Origin: Lutibacter sp. A64
GTDB lineage: Bacteria > Bacteroidota > Bacteroidia > Flavobacteriales > Flavobacteriaceae
NCBI RefSeq assembly: GCF_022429565.1
Contig: NZ_CP092487.1
Location: 336,001-400,000 of the forward strand
DNA length: 64,000 nt
Direction of reading: 5' to 3'
The notes under the pieces are model-generated. The model had not been told where the DNA came from. It worked only from the letters and a program-made list of their open reading frames with translations, and searched no databases. Position numbers and translations under genes: made by a program. This document shows, piece by piece, positions 9,445 through 19,384 of the stretch; position 1 is the first letter of the stretch, and each line of letters begins with the position of its first letter.

Positions 9445-10944
9445 ATGAATCAAATAATGAGAATCAAATTTTTTTCCACTGTAATTTTAGTAGTTCTATT
9501 TACTTTATCTAGTTGTAAAACAGGAAATAAATTAGAAAAGAATACTAAAAACACCAACACTAAAAAGCCAAATATTGTATATGTACTTACAGATCAATGG
9601 AGAGGTTCTGCTTTAGGGTATGCTGGCGACCCAAATGTGAAAACACCTAATTTAGATAAATTTTCAGATGAATCTGTGAATTTTTCAAACGCAGTTTCTG
9701 TAACGCCTGTTTGTACACCACATCGTGCGGCTTTGTTAACCGGTAGGTTTCCAACTTCAACAGGAATGTTTGTAAACGATATTTATTTGCCAAGTGAAGA
9801 AGTATGCATGGCTGAAATTTTTAAAGAAGAAGGGTACAACACCGCTTATATAGGAAAATGGCATTTAGATGGGCATGGTAGGTTAAATAATGTTGAACCA
9901 GAAAGGCGTCAAGGGTTTGATTATTGGAAAGCATTAGAATGTTCACATAACTACACTAAAATGCCGTATTATGATAATAATGATCCTGAATTGAAATACT
10001 GGAAAGGATACTCTCCATTCGCATTAACTAAAGATGCAAACCAATACTTAAGTATTCATGCCAAAGATGAAAATCCTTTTTTATTAGTGATTTCTATAGG
10101 AACACCACACTATCCTCACGGAAGCGCATCTAAAAAGTATAAAGAAATGTATCCGCTTGAAGATTTAATAATAGCTCCTAATGTACCTGAAGCATTTGAA
10201 GAAAGAACCCGTAAAGAATTACAAGGTTATTATGCACATTGTACCGCTACAGATGAAGCAATTGGTACTGTATTAGAAAAAATTAAAGATTTGAATTTAT
10301 CAGAGAATACAATTATTGTTTTTTCATCAGACCATGGGGAGATGATGGGAGCACACGGTGTTAAGCCTTTTGTAAAACAATTGGCTTGGGATGAAGCTAT
10401 TAAAGTACCTTTTTTAATAAGTTACCCTTCAATAGGAGAAAATAAAGGAGCCGTTGTAAATGCACCTATTAATACACCAGATATATTACCATCATTATTA
10501 GGCTTAGCTAATATAGGTATTCCTAAAACAATTGAAGGTGAAGATTTATCAAGCTTAATAAGAAACCCTGATCCAAAAGCTGATAGAGCCGCTTTAGTAA
10601 TGGGAGTTGCTCCTTTTGGCGCTAATTTTAAAGACGCACCTTACCGTGCTATTAGAACCAAACAATATACTTATGCGCGAACTCCAGAAGGTGCAAGTGT
10701 ACTTTTTGATAACTTAAGTGATCCTTATCAAATGAATAATTTATTGAATAAACCTGAGGTTAAAGAGTTGCAACAAGATTTAGATGTTAAATTAAATGCC
10801 GCTTTACAAGGCATAGGAGACGATTTTAAAACAAGAGATTACTATCTAAAAAAGTGGGGTTATACGTTTGATAAAAAAAAGAATGCGATTGACTATTGGG
10901 GGTTTAAAGAAGGAAAAGGAGTTGTTCAGTCACCTAAATTATAA
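9445..10944 (+). CDS. S1 family sulfatase (CTPHR type)
   Basis: A lipoprotein sulfatase of about 499 residues (lipobox FTLSSC). I take ATG 9445, 7 bases after the GH43 stop, over a GTG at 9415 that would overlap that gene; ATG 9457 is also possible. The formylglycine site is CTPHRAALLTG with Cys90. The third and fifth positions of the CxPxR signal are intact, but His replaces the usual Ser. Metal ligands appear in VLTDQW (DQ rather than the common DD) and FSSDHGEMMG. The enzyme would remove sulfate esters from oligosaccharides after maturation by a formylglycine-generating enzyme. Which sulfate it removes cannot be read from the sequence. Confidence 0.88.
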   Translation: MNQIMRIKFFSTVILVVLFTLSSCKTGNKLEKNTKNTNTKKPNIVYVLTDQWRGSALGYAGDPNVKTPNLDKFSDESVNFSNAVSVTPVCTPHRAALLTGRFPTSTGMFVNDIYLPSEEVCMAEIFKEEGYNTAYIGKWHLDGHGRLNNVEPERRQGFDYWKALECSHNYTKMPYYDNNDPELKYWKGYSPFALTKDANQYLSIHAKDENPFLLVISIGTPHYPHGSASKKYKEMYPLEDLIIAPNVPEAFEERTRKELQGYYAHCTATDEAIGTVLEKIKDLNLSENTIIVFSSDHGEMMGAHGVKPFVKQLAWDEAIKVPFLISYPSIGENKGAVVNAPINTPDILPSLLGLANIGIPKTIEGEDLSSLIRNPDPKADRAALVMGVAPFGANFKDAPYRAIRTKQYTYARTPEGASVLFDNLSDPYQMNNLLNKPEVKELQQDLDVKLNAALQGIGDDFKTRDYYLKKWGYTFDKKKNAIDYWGFKEGKGVVQSPKL

Positions 10945-10965
10945 TGTGATTTTAAATATTAAATT

Positions 10966-12408
10966 ATGAAGAAAATAATTGTTTTATGCTGCGTTTTATT
11001 TAGTTACCTACATTTAAGTTCACAAGAAACACAACCAAATGTATTGGTTTTTTATGTAGACGATTTAAGAGCAGAATTGGGTTGTTATGGAAGTAAAACA
11101 GCCATTACACCAAATATTGATAAATTAGCTGATGAAGGCGTTATGTTTAATAAAGCATATGTGCAGCAAGCTATTTGTGGGCCATCTAGAATGAGTACAC
11201 TTACGGGCTTACGCCCTGAAACATTAGGTATTTATAGTATATTTACTCCACTTAGAAAAGTGCATAAAGAGTTGGTTTCCTTACCTCAATTGTTTAATAA
11301 AAATGGATATAAAACTGTTGGTATTGGTAAGGTGTATCACCATGGTAGAGATGACCAAGATGTATGGTCTATCTATTTTGAAAAAGAAAAAAATGCATAT
11401 TTAAAACCAGAAAATATTGCGTTAATGAAACGCTTAAAGGAAGAGGGCGTTAAACCTTTAAAAGGACCAGCTTTTGAAAATGCAGATGTTGAAGATGAAG
11501 CTTATAAAGATGGACGAGTAGCAAAACACGCTATAGAAACCTTACATAAAGTTAAGGATGATAAATTTATTATGTTTGTGGGCTTAAGTAAACCTCATTT
11601 ACCATTTAATTCTCCAAAAAAATATTGGGACCTTTACAATAAAAACGATTTTAAAATACCTTCTCGAAAAAAACCTGAAGGTGTTTATAGATTGGCATTA
11701 AGTCCTTGGGGAGAATTAAAAGGGTATTCTAATATTCCGAAGGAAGGTGATTTAGATGATAATTTAACGAGAGATTTAATTCACGGTTACCATGCTTCTG
11801 TAAGTTATATTGATGCGCAAGTTGGTAAAGTTATGCAAACTTTAGAAGATTTAGACTTACGTAAAAACACCATGATTATTTTTATGAGCGATCACGGTTA
11901 TAAAATTGGAGATTACGCATCTTGGTGTAAACAATCTAATATGGAAATTGATGTAAAAGTACCTTTAATTATTAGTAGAGAAACAAATTATACTAAAAGA
12001 GTTACAGGAAAAACATCTGATGCTTTAGTAGAAAATGTTGATATTTTTTCGACTTTAGTAGATATTTGTAATTTAGAGTCTGCACCAGTCTCAGAAGGAA
12101 AAAGTATACTTCCTGTATTAAACAACCCAAAAATAACATGGGATGAAGCTGCATATAGTGTGTATGCTAGAGGTAAAGACATTATGGGTGTAACAACCAC
12201 AGATGGAGATTGGAGATACACCGAATGGAGAAATTCTAAAACACAAGAGGTTTTAGGAGCAGAATTATATGAGCATAAAAAAAGTATAGTTTCTTATATA
12301 AATTTAGTTGGACATAAAAAATACACTAAAGTAGAAGAAAGAATGAAGAAATTGTTAGAAGTACAGTTTCCAAGAGATGCTGGTCCGTTTTTACAGAATG
12401 GAAAATAA
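10966..12408 (+). CDS. S1 family sulfatase, iduronate-2-sulfatase-like
   Basis: A 480-residue sulfatase with a standard Sec signal peptide (cleavage near LHLSSQ) and no lipobox Cys, unlike most neighbours. The N-terminal [14 protein letters not shown] stretch and the site [12 protein letters not shown] with Cys71 are typical of the iduronate-2-sulfatase-like group (S1_7). [11 protein letters not shown] provides the later metal ligands. Members of this group are common in ulvan and carrageenan PULs. The gene lies 21 bases after the previous sulfatase and 45 bases before a broken third sulfatase. Confidence 0.88.
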   Translation: MKKIIVLCCVLFSYLHLSSQETQPNVLVFYVDDLRAELGCYGSKTAITPNIDKLADEGVMFNKAYVQQAICGPSRMSTLTGLRPETLGIYSIFTPLRKVHKELVSLPQLFNKNGYKTVGIGKVYHHGRDDQDVWSIYFEKEKNAYLKPENIALMKRLKEEGVKPLKGPAFENADVEDEAYKDGRVAKHAIETLHKVKDDKFIMFVGLSKPHLPFNSPKKYWDLYNKNDFKIPSRKKPEGVYRLALSPWGELKGYSNIPKEGDLDDNLTRDLIHGYHASVSYIDAQVGKVMQTLEDLDLRKNTMIIFMSDHGYKIGDYASWCKQSNMEIDVKVPLIISRETNYTKRVTGKTSDALVENVDIFSTLVDICNLESAPVSEGKSILPVLNNPKITWDEAAYSVYARGKDIMGVTTTDGDWRYTEWRNSKTQEVLGAELYEHKKSIVSYINLVGHKKYTKVEERMKKLLEVQFPRDAGPFLQNGK

Positions 12409-12453
12409 AAGTGTTTTGTTAAAACAGAATAAGTGAAATAGAAACTAAAAACA

Positions 12454-14031
12454 ATGAAAAAAGTAGCATATTTACTATTGTTAGTAGTATTAATTTCGTG
12501 TCACTCAAAAATAGAAGAAGTACAAGTTTAAAAGCCAAACATCCTGTTTATTTTGGCCGATGATTTAGGATATTCTGATTTGAGTGTTATGGGGAGTACG
12601 TATTATGAAACTCCTAATATTGATGGAATTGCTGAGAATGGAATGCTATTTACAAATGGGTATGCAGGTTGCCAAGTTTGCAGCCCGTCTCGTGCTACAA
12701 TAATGACAGGGCAATTTACTGCTAGGCACGGTATTACTGATTGGATTGGCGCACCTGAAGGTGAAAAATGGAGAGCAAAAAACGTTATACAAAAGTACTT
12801 CCTGCAGCATACAAACATAATATGGATACAAGTATCGTAACACTGCCAATGGCTCTAAAAAAAAGCAGGTTATACCACTTTTTTCGAAGGAAAATGGCAT
12901 TTAGGAGCTAAAGGGTATTACCCTGAAGATTATGGTTTTGATATAAATAAAGGTGGTTTTCATAGAGGAAGTCCTGACGGAGGGTATTTTGACCCGTATA
13001 AGAATCCTAAGTTGAAAAATCAGCAACCAGGAGAAAACCTTTCTATGCGTTTGGCAAAAGAGACCGTTAATTTTATAAATGCTTCAAAAGACACACCTTT
13101 TTTAGCATATTTATCATTTTACGCAGTTCATGGGTCTATTCAAACTAGTAAAGAGAAGTGGGTGAAATATCGTGAAAAAGCAGTAGTAAAAGGAGTCACA
13201 GAAAAAGGCTTTGAAGAAGGTGATTTATTGCCTATGCGAAAATGTCAAGACAATCCGGTTTATGCAGGTTTAATAGAAACAATGGATGACGCCGTAGGAA
13301 TGGTTTTAAATGCATTGAAAGAGAGTGGTATGGATAAAAACACCATTGTTATTTTTACTTCAGACAATGGAGGAGTAACTTCTGGAGATAATTATTCAAC
13401 CAGTAATTTACCTTTAAAAGGAGGTAAGGGCTACCAGTGGGAAGGTGGTATTAGAATTCCATACATTGTAAGTGTACCGCGGATTAATAATAAAGGGACG
13501 CAAAGTGATGTTCCTGTTGCTGGAAGTGATTTTTTTCCCACATTATTAGATTTAGCTAACTTACCTTTACTCTTTGAAGCTCATAAAGATGGTAAAAGTA
13601 TTTTACCTGTATTAAAAGGGGGAACTATAAAAGAGCGTCCGTTGTATTGGCATTATCCACATTATGGAAATCAAGGAGGAAGACCAGTCTTTATCATACG
13701 AAAAGGAAATTGGAAACTGATTCATTTTTGGGAAGATGGGCGAAATGAGTTATACAATTTAGTTGAAGACATTCATGAAGATACCAATTTAGCAAAATCA
13801 GAGCCAGAAAGAACATTAGAAATGTCTAAAACACTGCTTAATTGGTTAAATCAAGTTGGCGCTAAATACCCTCAACACGATTTACTTTACAATGCAACTA
13901 AAGAGCAGGAAGCTATTTCAAAAAAGAAAATAAACATGTTTAAGAAGCATGAAGCACTTCGAAAAAAAATGCTAAATAAAGATTGGCAACCCAATAAAAC
14001 ATGGTGGGGAAGTATTACAACAGTTGATTAG
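12454..14031 (+). pseudogene. Degenerate S1 sulfatase (stop after signal peptide and two frameshifts)
   Basis: The frame starts at ATG 12454 with a lipoprotein signal (VVLISC) and runs into TAA at 12529-12531, directly before the mature sulfatase start KPNILFILADDLGYSD. The frame then continues through an intact formylglycine site, CSPSRATIMTG, to about 12780. There one base appears lost near an A6 run (12777-12782). The correct product (RYTKVLPAAYKHN...) is then in another frame until an extra A in the A8 run at 12857-12864 restores the first frame, which stays open to TAG 14029-14031. The protein would be about 525 residues with FTSDNGGVTSG metal ligands. The stop plus two indels mean no full product is expected. 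Sequencing error could explain the A-tract indels but not easily the stop. Confidence 0.85.
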
Positions 14032-14142
14032 TAAATTCATGTATAATTAAAAAATATTTACTAATAATCTATTTTTTGTTTAAAAAGAAATAGTTGTAAA
14101 TTTCTATAAAAAAATAAGAATAATACTTAAATTTCAGAAAAG

Positions 14143-14156
14143 CTATAACGTTATAG
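14143..14156. promoter_or_regulatory. Perfect palindrome CTATAACGTTATAG
   Basis: A 14-base perfect dyad with a central ACGT lies 30 bases upstream of the candidate -7 box TAGTTTTG and 42 bases upstream of the shared element. Size and symmetry fit a dimeric regulator site. No protein can be named, and an equal palindrome was not seen at the other three element-bearing promoters. Confidence 0.35.
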
Positions 14157-14197
14157 TGATATTATTCATAAAAAATTATGAAACATAGTTTTGCAGT

Positions 14198-14211
14198 ATA
14201 GTACAGGATGG
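14198..14211 (+). promoter_or_regulatory. Shared PUL element, copy 2 (ATAGTACAGGATGG)
   Basis: Second copy of ATAGTNCAGGATNG, 118 bases before the SusC start at 14330. A TAnnTTTG match, TAGTTTTG (14186-14193), ends 4 bases before it. If that box is the real -7 element, transcription would start within or next to the shared element, placing it at the 5' end of the leader. Function is inferred from its repetition. Confidence 0.55.
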
Positions 14212-14329
14212 AGATGCTTGATACTCTTTGTAATATTGTTACATATTATTAAGCTTTGGCTTTTAAAGTTTTAAAGAATAATAATTAAAATTAACTCAAA
14301 CATAATTTATATTAAAATTTAAACTAAAC

Positions 14330-17300
14330 ATGAAACAAAATTCAAAAAAACAATTTTCAGTTTCTAAATTAACGCTAATACTGGCGATAGTTTTTTCCAG
14401 TTTTACAGCAATTAATTTAGAGGCTCAAAATATGATTTCTGGGGTTGTTACAGATGATGGTGGTATGCCATTGCCTGGAGTAACTGTGTTGCAAAAAGGA
14501 ACTACTAGAGGAGCTTCAACAGATTTTGAAGGAAACTATTCTATTGAATTAACTTCAGGTGAAAAAACTTTAGTGTTTTCTTATCTAGGTTTTAAAACCG
14601 TGGAGATTGCAGTTAATAATAGAACAACTATCAATGTATCTTTGGTAGGAGATGTAGAAAGCTTAGAAGAAGTAGTTCTTGTTGGTTACGGTACTCAAAA
14701 GAAAGAGAGTGTTGTAGGGGCTATTACACAGGTAAAAGGAGCCGAATTAATGGAAAAGGCAGCAGGTATAGCTAACGTTGAAGAAGCACTGCAAGGTAAT
14801 TTACCTGGTGTAACAGCTATACAAGGAAGTGGTATTCCTGGTCAATCCGATATGCAAATTTTTATTCGTGGTCAAAGTTCATGGAACGGTTCTGGAGGAC
14901 CACTAATTCTTGTTGATGGAGTTAAAAGGTCTATGACTGATGTTGATATGAATGACATTGAAAAACTTTCTGTGCTTAAAGATGCTTCTGCCACAGCTGT
15001 TTTTGGTGTAGAAGGTGCTAATGGTGTAATATTAATTACTACTAAGCGTGGTCAAGAAGGTAAGGCTCAGTTATCTTTAGCTGTTAATTCTACTATTAAA
15101 TTTGTTTCAAAATTACCAGAAAAACTGGATTCGTATGATGCAATTATGCAGGCTAATAGTTCCATTCTTAGAGAATTATCAGTTTCACCAATAGGATGGG
15201 GTGATTTTACACCAATGGATATTGCTGATAGATATCGCAACCCTGGATCTGTAGAAGAAAGCTACAGATATCCTAATATTAATTATGAAGATGAATTGTT
15301 GAAAGATTTTGCTCAAGATTATAGAGTTAATTTGTCTGTACGTGGAGGTAATAAATCAGCAAAGTATTTTGGAAGTTTAGCCTTCCAAACTGTAAATGAT
15401 ATTTTTGATGGTAGTAAATACGACAGCGGAAAAGGATATTTAGGTGAATATAAATACGAACGTTTTAATTACCGAAGTAATGTTGATTTTAAAGTTACAA
15501 GTACTACAGAACTTTCGGTAAACCTTTCGGGTTACCTAGGAACAAGAGAATCACCTAGTAACTTAAATACGGTAGTAAATGGTATTTATGAAATTGCACC
15601 TGACTTATATACACCCGTATATCCTGATGGTTATTATGGACAATATATAGATGATGGTTTTGGTATATCTAATCCTATTGTAAGTTTAACCAATACAGGG
15701 TATGATACTTACACTAACTTTCAGGTAAATACAGATTTTATACTAAAGCAAAAACTGGATTTTATAACAGAAGGTTTGTCACTTCAAGGAAGATTTTCTC
15801 TTGATAATAATATGAGAAGTAAACAATCTTTAGTTGATAGAGGTGCAGATGGTGTTGAAAACTTAATATATAGAATTTATGAAGGAGAAAATGAAACTTT
15901 TTTATCTCCAAATGGTGTAAACGATTTTGATTTTGCTGTAACACCTTGGACTGTGGGTGCTTCAGATGTGGAGGATAATCAAAGAGATCGAAGAATGGTT
16001 TATGATGTATCAATGAATTATAACCAAACGTTTGCAAACAAACATAATGTTACAGGGTTGTTTTTATTTAGAAGACAAGAAACAGCTATAGGAAGTGTGT
16101 TCCCTACGTTTCGTGAAAATTGGGTAGCTAGAGCTACTTATGATTATGACAACAGATACTTTTTAGATATAAATGGAGCTTATAATGGTTCAGAAAAATT
16201 TGGACCAGGATTTCGTTTTGACTTGTTCCCTTCTGCAGCAGCAGGTTGGACTGTAACAAACGAAACGTTTATGGAGGATGTAGATTGGATGAATAAACTT
16301 AAAGTTAGAGGTTCTTACGGACTTATTGGTGATGATAATTTTAGTGGTAGATGGAAATATATTACCCAATGGTCAAATGGTGGAGCAGCATTTTTGGTGC
16401 CAAGTAACTATAAAGGAAGATCACCATACATTTACTATACAGAGAAACAAGTTGGTAACCCTAATCTTCAATGGGAAACAGCTATCAAGTATAATATTGG
16501 TGCTGAAATAGGATTATTTAACAATTCAATAACTGCGGAATTTGATTATTTTGCAGAAAACAGAGATAATATTCTTATAACTGGTTCGCAAAGAGCTGTA
16601 CCAGACTGGTTTGGAGCAATACCTCCAGATTTTAATAAAGGAAAAGTAGAGGTTAGAGGATATGAAATTGTACTGGGTGCAAAACATACGTTTGAAAATG
16701 GAGTAAATCTTTTTGGTAATTTCAATTTTACGCAAGCAAAAGATGAAGTTATAGAAAGAGAAGATCCTGTATTTAAACCTTTTTACCAAAAGGCAGCGGG
16801 GTATGCTATAGGTCAAATAAGAACAGCTATTCCTGGAGAAATTATGACAAACTGGGATGATATTTATATGTCTACACCACAAGTAACAAACCAAAACCTA
16901 ACACGAGTTGGGTATTATGATGTTGTTGATTTTGATGGAGATGGTATATACAATAGTTCTTTTGATAACGCACCATATGGTTATCCAGTGCGACCACAAA
17001 GAAACTGGAGTGCTACTTTAGGAGCAAAATACAAAGGTTTTACTGTTTCGGCTCAGTTGTATGGAACACAAAATGCTTTAAGATCTTATGGAAATAGAAC
17101 ATTCAGCAATCAAACTAATTTGATTTTTACACAAGATTTAGATTACTGGACTGTTAATACGCCAAATAATACTGACACGCAGCCTGCTTGGAGAGCACAA
17201 GGTGCAACCAATCCTAGAGATAACTATTATGATGCATCATTAACTAGGCTTAAAGCGGTTTCCCTATCTTATAATATTCCAGCCGAAACTTGTGAAAAAC

Positions 17301-17467
17301 TTGGAGTTAAGTCACTTCAAATTTTTGTGAATGGTAATAATTTGATTTTATGGACTGACCTACCTGATGACAGAGAATTTAATGGTACAACAACCGCAGA
17401 CTCTAGTTTTAGAGGAGATTATCCAACCTTAAAAAGGTTTAACTTCGGTTTTAATATGAATTTTTAA
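14330..17467 (+). CDS. SusC-like TonB-dependent oligosaccharide transporter 1
   Basis: A 1045-residue outer-membrane importer. Residues 1-33 are a signal peptide ending at LEAQ. A CarboxypepD_reg-like beta-sandwich (about 36-105) follows with DFEGNYSI. The typical SusC segment EEVVLVGYGTQKK (113-125) precedes the plug, which includes VLKDASATAVFG and ANGVILITTKRG. The remainder is a 22-strand barrel ending in the aromatic sequence FNFGFNMNF. It pairs with the SusD 10 bases downstream to take up oligosaccharides using TonB energy. It opens unit B and is preceded by the shared promoter element, consistent with induction together with the enzymes. Confidence 0.95.
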   Translation: MKQNSKKQFSVSKLTLILAIVFSSFTAINLEAQNMISGVVTDDGGMPLPGVTVLQKGTTRGASTDFEGNYSIELTSGEKTLVFSYLGFKTVEIAVNNRTTINVSLVGDVESLEEVVLVGYGTQKKESVVGAITQVKGAELMEKAAGIANVEEALQGNLPGVTAIQGSGIPGQSDMQIFIRGQSSWNGSGGPLILVDGVKRSMTDVDMNDIEKLSVLKDASATAVFGVEGANGVILITTKRGQEGKAQLSLAVNSTIKFVSKLPEKLDSYDAIMQANSSILRELSVSPIGWGDFTPMDIADRYRNPGSVEESYRYPNINYEDELLKDFAQDYRVNLSVRGGNKSAKYFGSLAFQTVNDIFDGSKYDSGKGYLGEYKYERFNYRSNVDFKVTSTTELSVNLSGYLGTRESPSNLNTVVNGIYEIAPDLYTPVYPDGYYGQYIDDGFGISNPIVSLTNTGYDTYTNFQVNTDFILKQKLDFITEGLSLQGRFSLDNNMRSKQSLVDRGADGVENLIYRIYEGENETFLSPNGVNDFDFAVTPWTVGASDVEDNQRDRRMVYDVSMNYNQTFANKHNVTGLFLFRRQETAIGSVFPTFRENWVARATYDYDNRYFLDINGAYNGSEKFGPGFRFDLFPSAAAGWTVTNETFMEDVDWMNKLKVRGSYGLIGDDNFSGRWKYITQWSNGGAAFLVPSNYKGRSPYIYYTEKQVGNPNLQWETAIKYNIGAEIGLFNNSITAEFDYFAENRDNILITGSQRAVPDWFGAIPPDFNKGKVEVRGYEIVLGAKHTFENGVNLFGNFNFTQAKDEVIEREDPVFKPFYQKAAGYAIGQIRTAIPGEIMTNWDDIYMSTPQVTNQNLTRVGYYDVVDFDGDGIYNSSFDNAPYGYPVRPQRNWSATLGAKYKGFTVSAQLYGTQNALRSYGNRTFSNQTNLIFTQDLDYWTVNTPNNTDTQPAWRAQGATNPRDNYYDASLTRLKAVSLSYNIPAETCEKLGVKSLQIFVNGNNLILWTDLPDDREFNGTTTADSSFRGDYPTLKRFNFGFNMNF

Positions 17468-17477
17468 AAAGAACGTG

Positions 17478-19346
17478 ATGAAAAATTATACAATAAAATT
17501 ATTATTATTTTTTGGGCTTATAGTATCGTTCTCTTGTGAGGATTACTTAGATATAGCACCTGAATCAGAATTGGATCAAACCGATGTTTTTTCAAACTTC
17601 GATAGCGCACAAGGGTTTGTTGAGGAAATGTACGCTTTAGTTGTAGATTATGGAACATCAGGGCATACCTTCCAAGATTATTTATATGGAGATGACGCTC
17701 ATGGAAATAGAACTTGGAAAGCAAGTTATTTAATAGATAACGGAAATTTAAATGGTTTAAGAACTGCTAATTATAGCTATTTAACATCTTGGAAAAACGC
17801 TACCTATGGTACTAATAATGCAAGCACTAATCAAAGTAATGCTTCTAGGAGACCTGGTTTATGGGATGGTAGTTTAAAGGGTATACGAAATGCCAATATT
17901 GTTATTGAGAGTCAAGATTTAATGATCGGTTTATCACAAGCCGAAAAAGATGTTATTTTAGGGCAAGCCTATTTTTTCAGAGCATTTTTTCATAATGAGA
18001 TTATGAAATTTTGGGGACGTTTTCCTTACATAGATAAAGTGCTTGTTGGTGATTTTGCATTACCACGCCCTGCAACTTATAAAGAGAGCGCTTTAGCAGC
18101 CAATGAAGATTACAAAAAGGCTATTGAATTATTGCCTGTAGATTGGGACAATATGCCTTACGGGCAAAAAACATTAGGTGATAATAAACTTAGACTTACT
18201 AAGGGAGCTGCCTATGCTTTTCAAGGTAAAAACCTGTTACTTGCAGCTAGTCCGTTAATGTACGGTAATAATGGTGCTATGAATACTTATCAATATGATG
18301 TAGAATTAGCTAATATGGCTGTAGATGCTTTTGCAGGAGTACTTAATTTAACGGATCAAGGACGTTATAGATTAGCTTCAAATTTAGATGAATATAAAGA
18401 GGTATTTTGGAAAACACCTACAGCAAATGTTTATCCGGGTAGTACAGAGCTAATTTTTTGTGCACCTGGTGGTGATGCCACAACTGCTCAAAGGTTTATG
18501 ACATCAGGTATGGATAGAGATATTCATGGGCAGAGTGGGTCTGAAATTTCTAGTCCTACTCATAATTTCATCAATAATAATTTTGGAATGGCAAACGGAC
18601 TATCCATTGAAGATGATATGAGTGGTGTTTATGGACCTACTTTATACAATCCTAATAAACCATTCGAAAATCGCGATCCACGTTTTTATCAATGGATTGT
18701 TGTAGATGGAGATGTTTTTGGAACAAAAGCAAGTATTCCAGCTAAACATAAAAAAGCACAGCTTTTTACAGGTGGAGAACACCGTAGTAATGGTAGTGAT
18801 AATCAACCTTCTACAACAGGATATATGCGTAAGAAATTTTACCCGGTAGTAGATGGAGAGTTTCATAGTAAATGGAATAGAATTATTGATAAATATATGG
18901 GTGCGCTTCTTCATATGAGACTTACCGATGTGTATTTAATGTATGCCGAAGCTTTACATGTTGCGAAAGGTTCAACTACAGCGCCTGCATCTTATAACTT
19001 AACAGCAGTAGATGCTATTAACTTATTACGAACTAGAGCAGGTATCCCTAATGTTCACCCATCAATTGTCTCTGATAACAATAAGTTTATGGATGAATTA
19101 AGGCGAGAAAGAAGTGTTGAATTGAGTTTTGAAGCGCATAGGTGGGTAGACATTCGCCGTTGGGGATTAGCACATTTAGATAAATATAAAAGAAAATTGG
19201 CTTTAGAATTTCCGCAAGACCATTCGTCATTTACGGAAAGACTGCTTGTAGAAAGAGTTTGTGAATATCCAAAGCATTATTGGATACCATTTGAGGCTAA
19301 ACAAACGCAGATTTACGAGGGATTCCCTCAAAATCCTGGATGGTAG
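17478..19346 (+). CDS. SusD/RagB-like surface glycan-binding lipoprotein 1
   Basis: A 622-residue lipoprotein. The start is ATG 17478 rather than the in-frame GTG at 17475. Signal peptide and lipobox end at Cys20, followed by EDYLDIAPES, which is both the classic SusD N-terminus and an acidic, surface-export-like sequence. The body has the TPR-containing SusD fold (GQAYFFRAFFHNEIMKFWGRFP) and the C-terminal motif DELRRERSVELSFEAHRWVDIRRWG. It would sit as a lid on the SusC encoded 10 bases upstream and bind oligosaccharides. It is the longest of the three SusD proteins here. Confidence 0.95.
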   Translation: MKNYTIKLLLFFGLIVSFSCEDYLDIAPESELDQTDVFSNFDSAQGFVEEMYALVVDYGTSGHTFQDYLYGDDAHGNRTWKASYLIDNGNLNGLRTANYSYLTSWKNATYGTNNASTNQSNASRRPGLWDGSLKGIRNANIVIESQDLMIGLSQAEKDVILGQAYFFRAFFHNEIMKFWGRFPYIDKVLVGDFALPRPATYKESALAANEDYKKAIELLPVDWDNMPYGQKTLGDNKLRLTKGAAYAFQGKNLLLAASPLMYGNNGAMNTYQYDVELANMAVDAFAGVLNLTDQGRYRLASNLDEYKEVFWKTPTANVYPGSTELIFCAPGGDATTAQRFMTSGMDRDIHGQSGSEISSPTHNFINNNFGMANGLSIEDDMSGVYGPTLYNPNKPFENRDPRFYQWIVVDGDVFGTKASIPAKHKKAQLFTGGEHRSNGSDNQPSTTGYMRKKFYPVVDGEFHSKWNRIIDKYMGALLHMRLTDVYLMYAEALHVAKGSTTAPASYNLTAVDAINLLRTRAGIPNVHPSIVSDNNKFMDELRRERSVELSFEAHRWVDIRRWGLAHLDKYKRKLALEFPQDHSSFTERLLVERVCEYPKHYWIPFEAKQTQIYEGFPQNPGW

Positions 19347-19384
19347 TTTTATACAATTCGTTTTAAATTAAAATAAAGAAAAAA

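Larger units (their letters stand above)
14032..14329 (+). other. Intergenic region before the first SusC gene
   Basis: This 298-base AT-rich gap separates the sulfatase pseudogene from unit B. It holds a weak stem TAGTAAAT/ATTTACTA straddling the end of the pseudogene (14029-14063), a 14-base perfect palindrome (14143-14156), a TAnnTTTG-type promoter box TAGTTTTG (14186-14193) and copy 2 of the shared PUL element (14198-14211). No coding sequence is evident. Confidence 0.6.

Noticed and set aside
12529-12531. Programmed recoding or stop readthrough in the sulfatase at 12454
   Set aside because: TAA is the normal stop of nearly all genes here, and the gene has two further indels, so decay is the simpler explanation.
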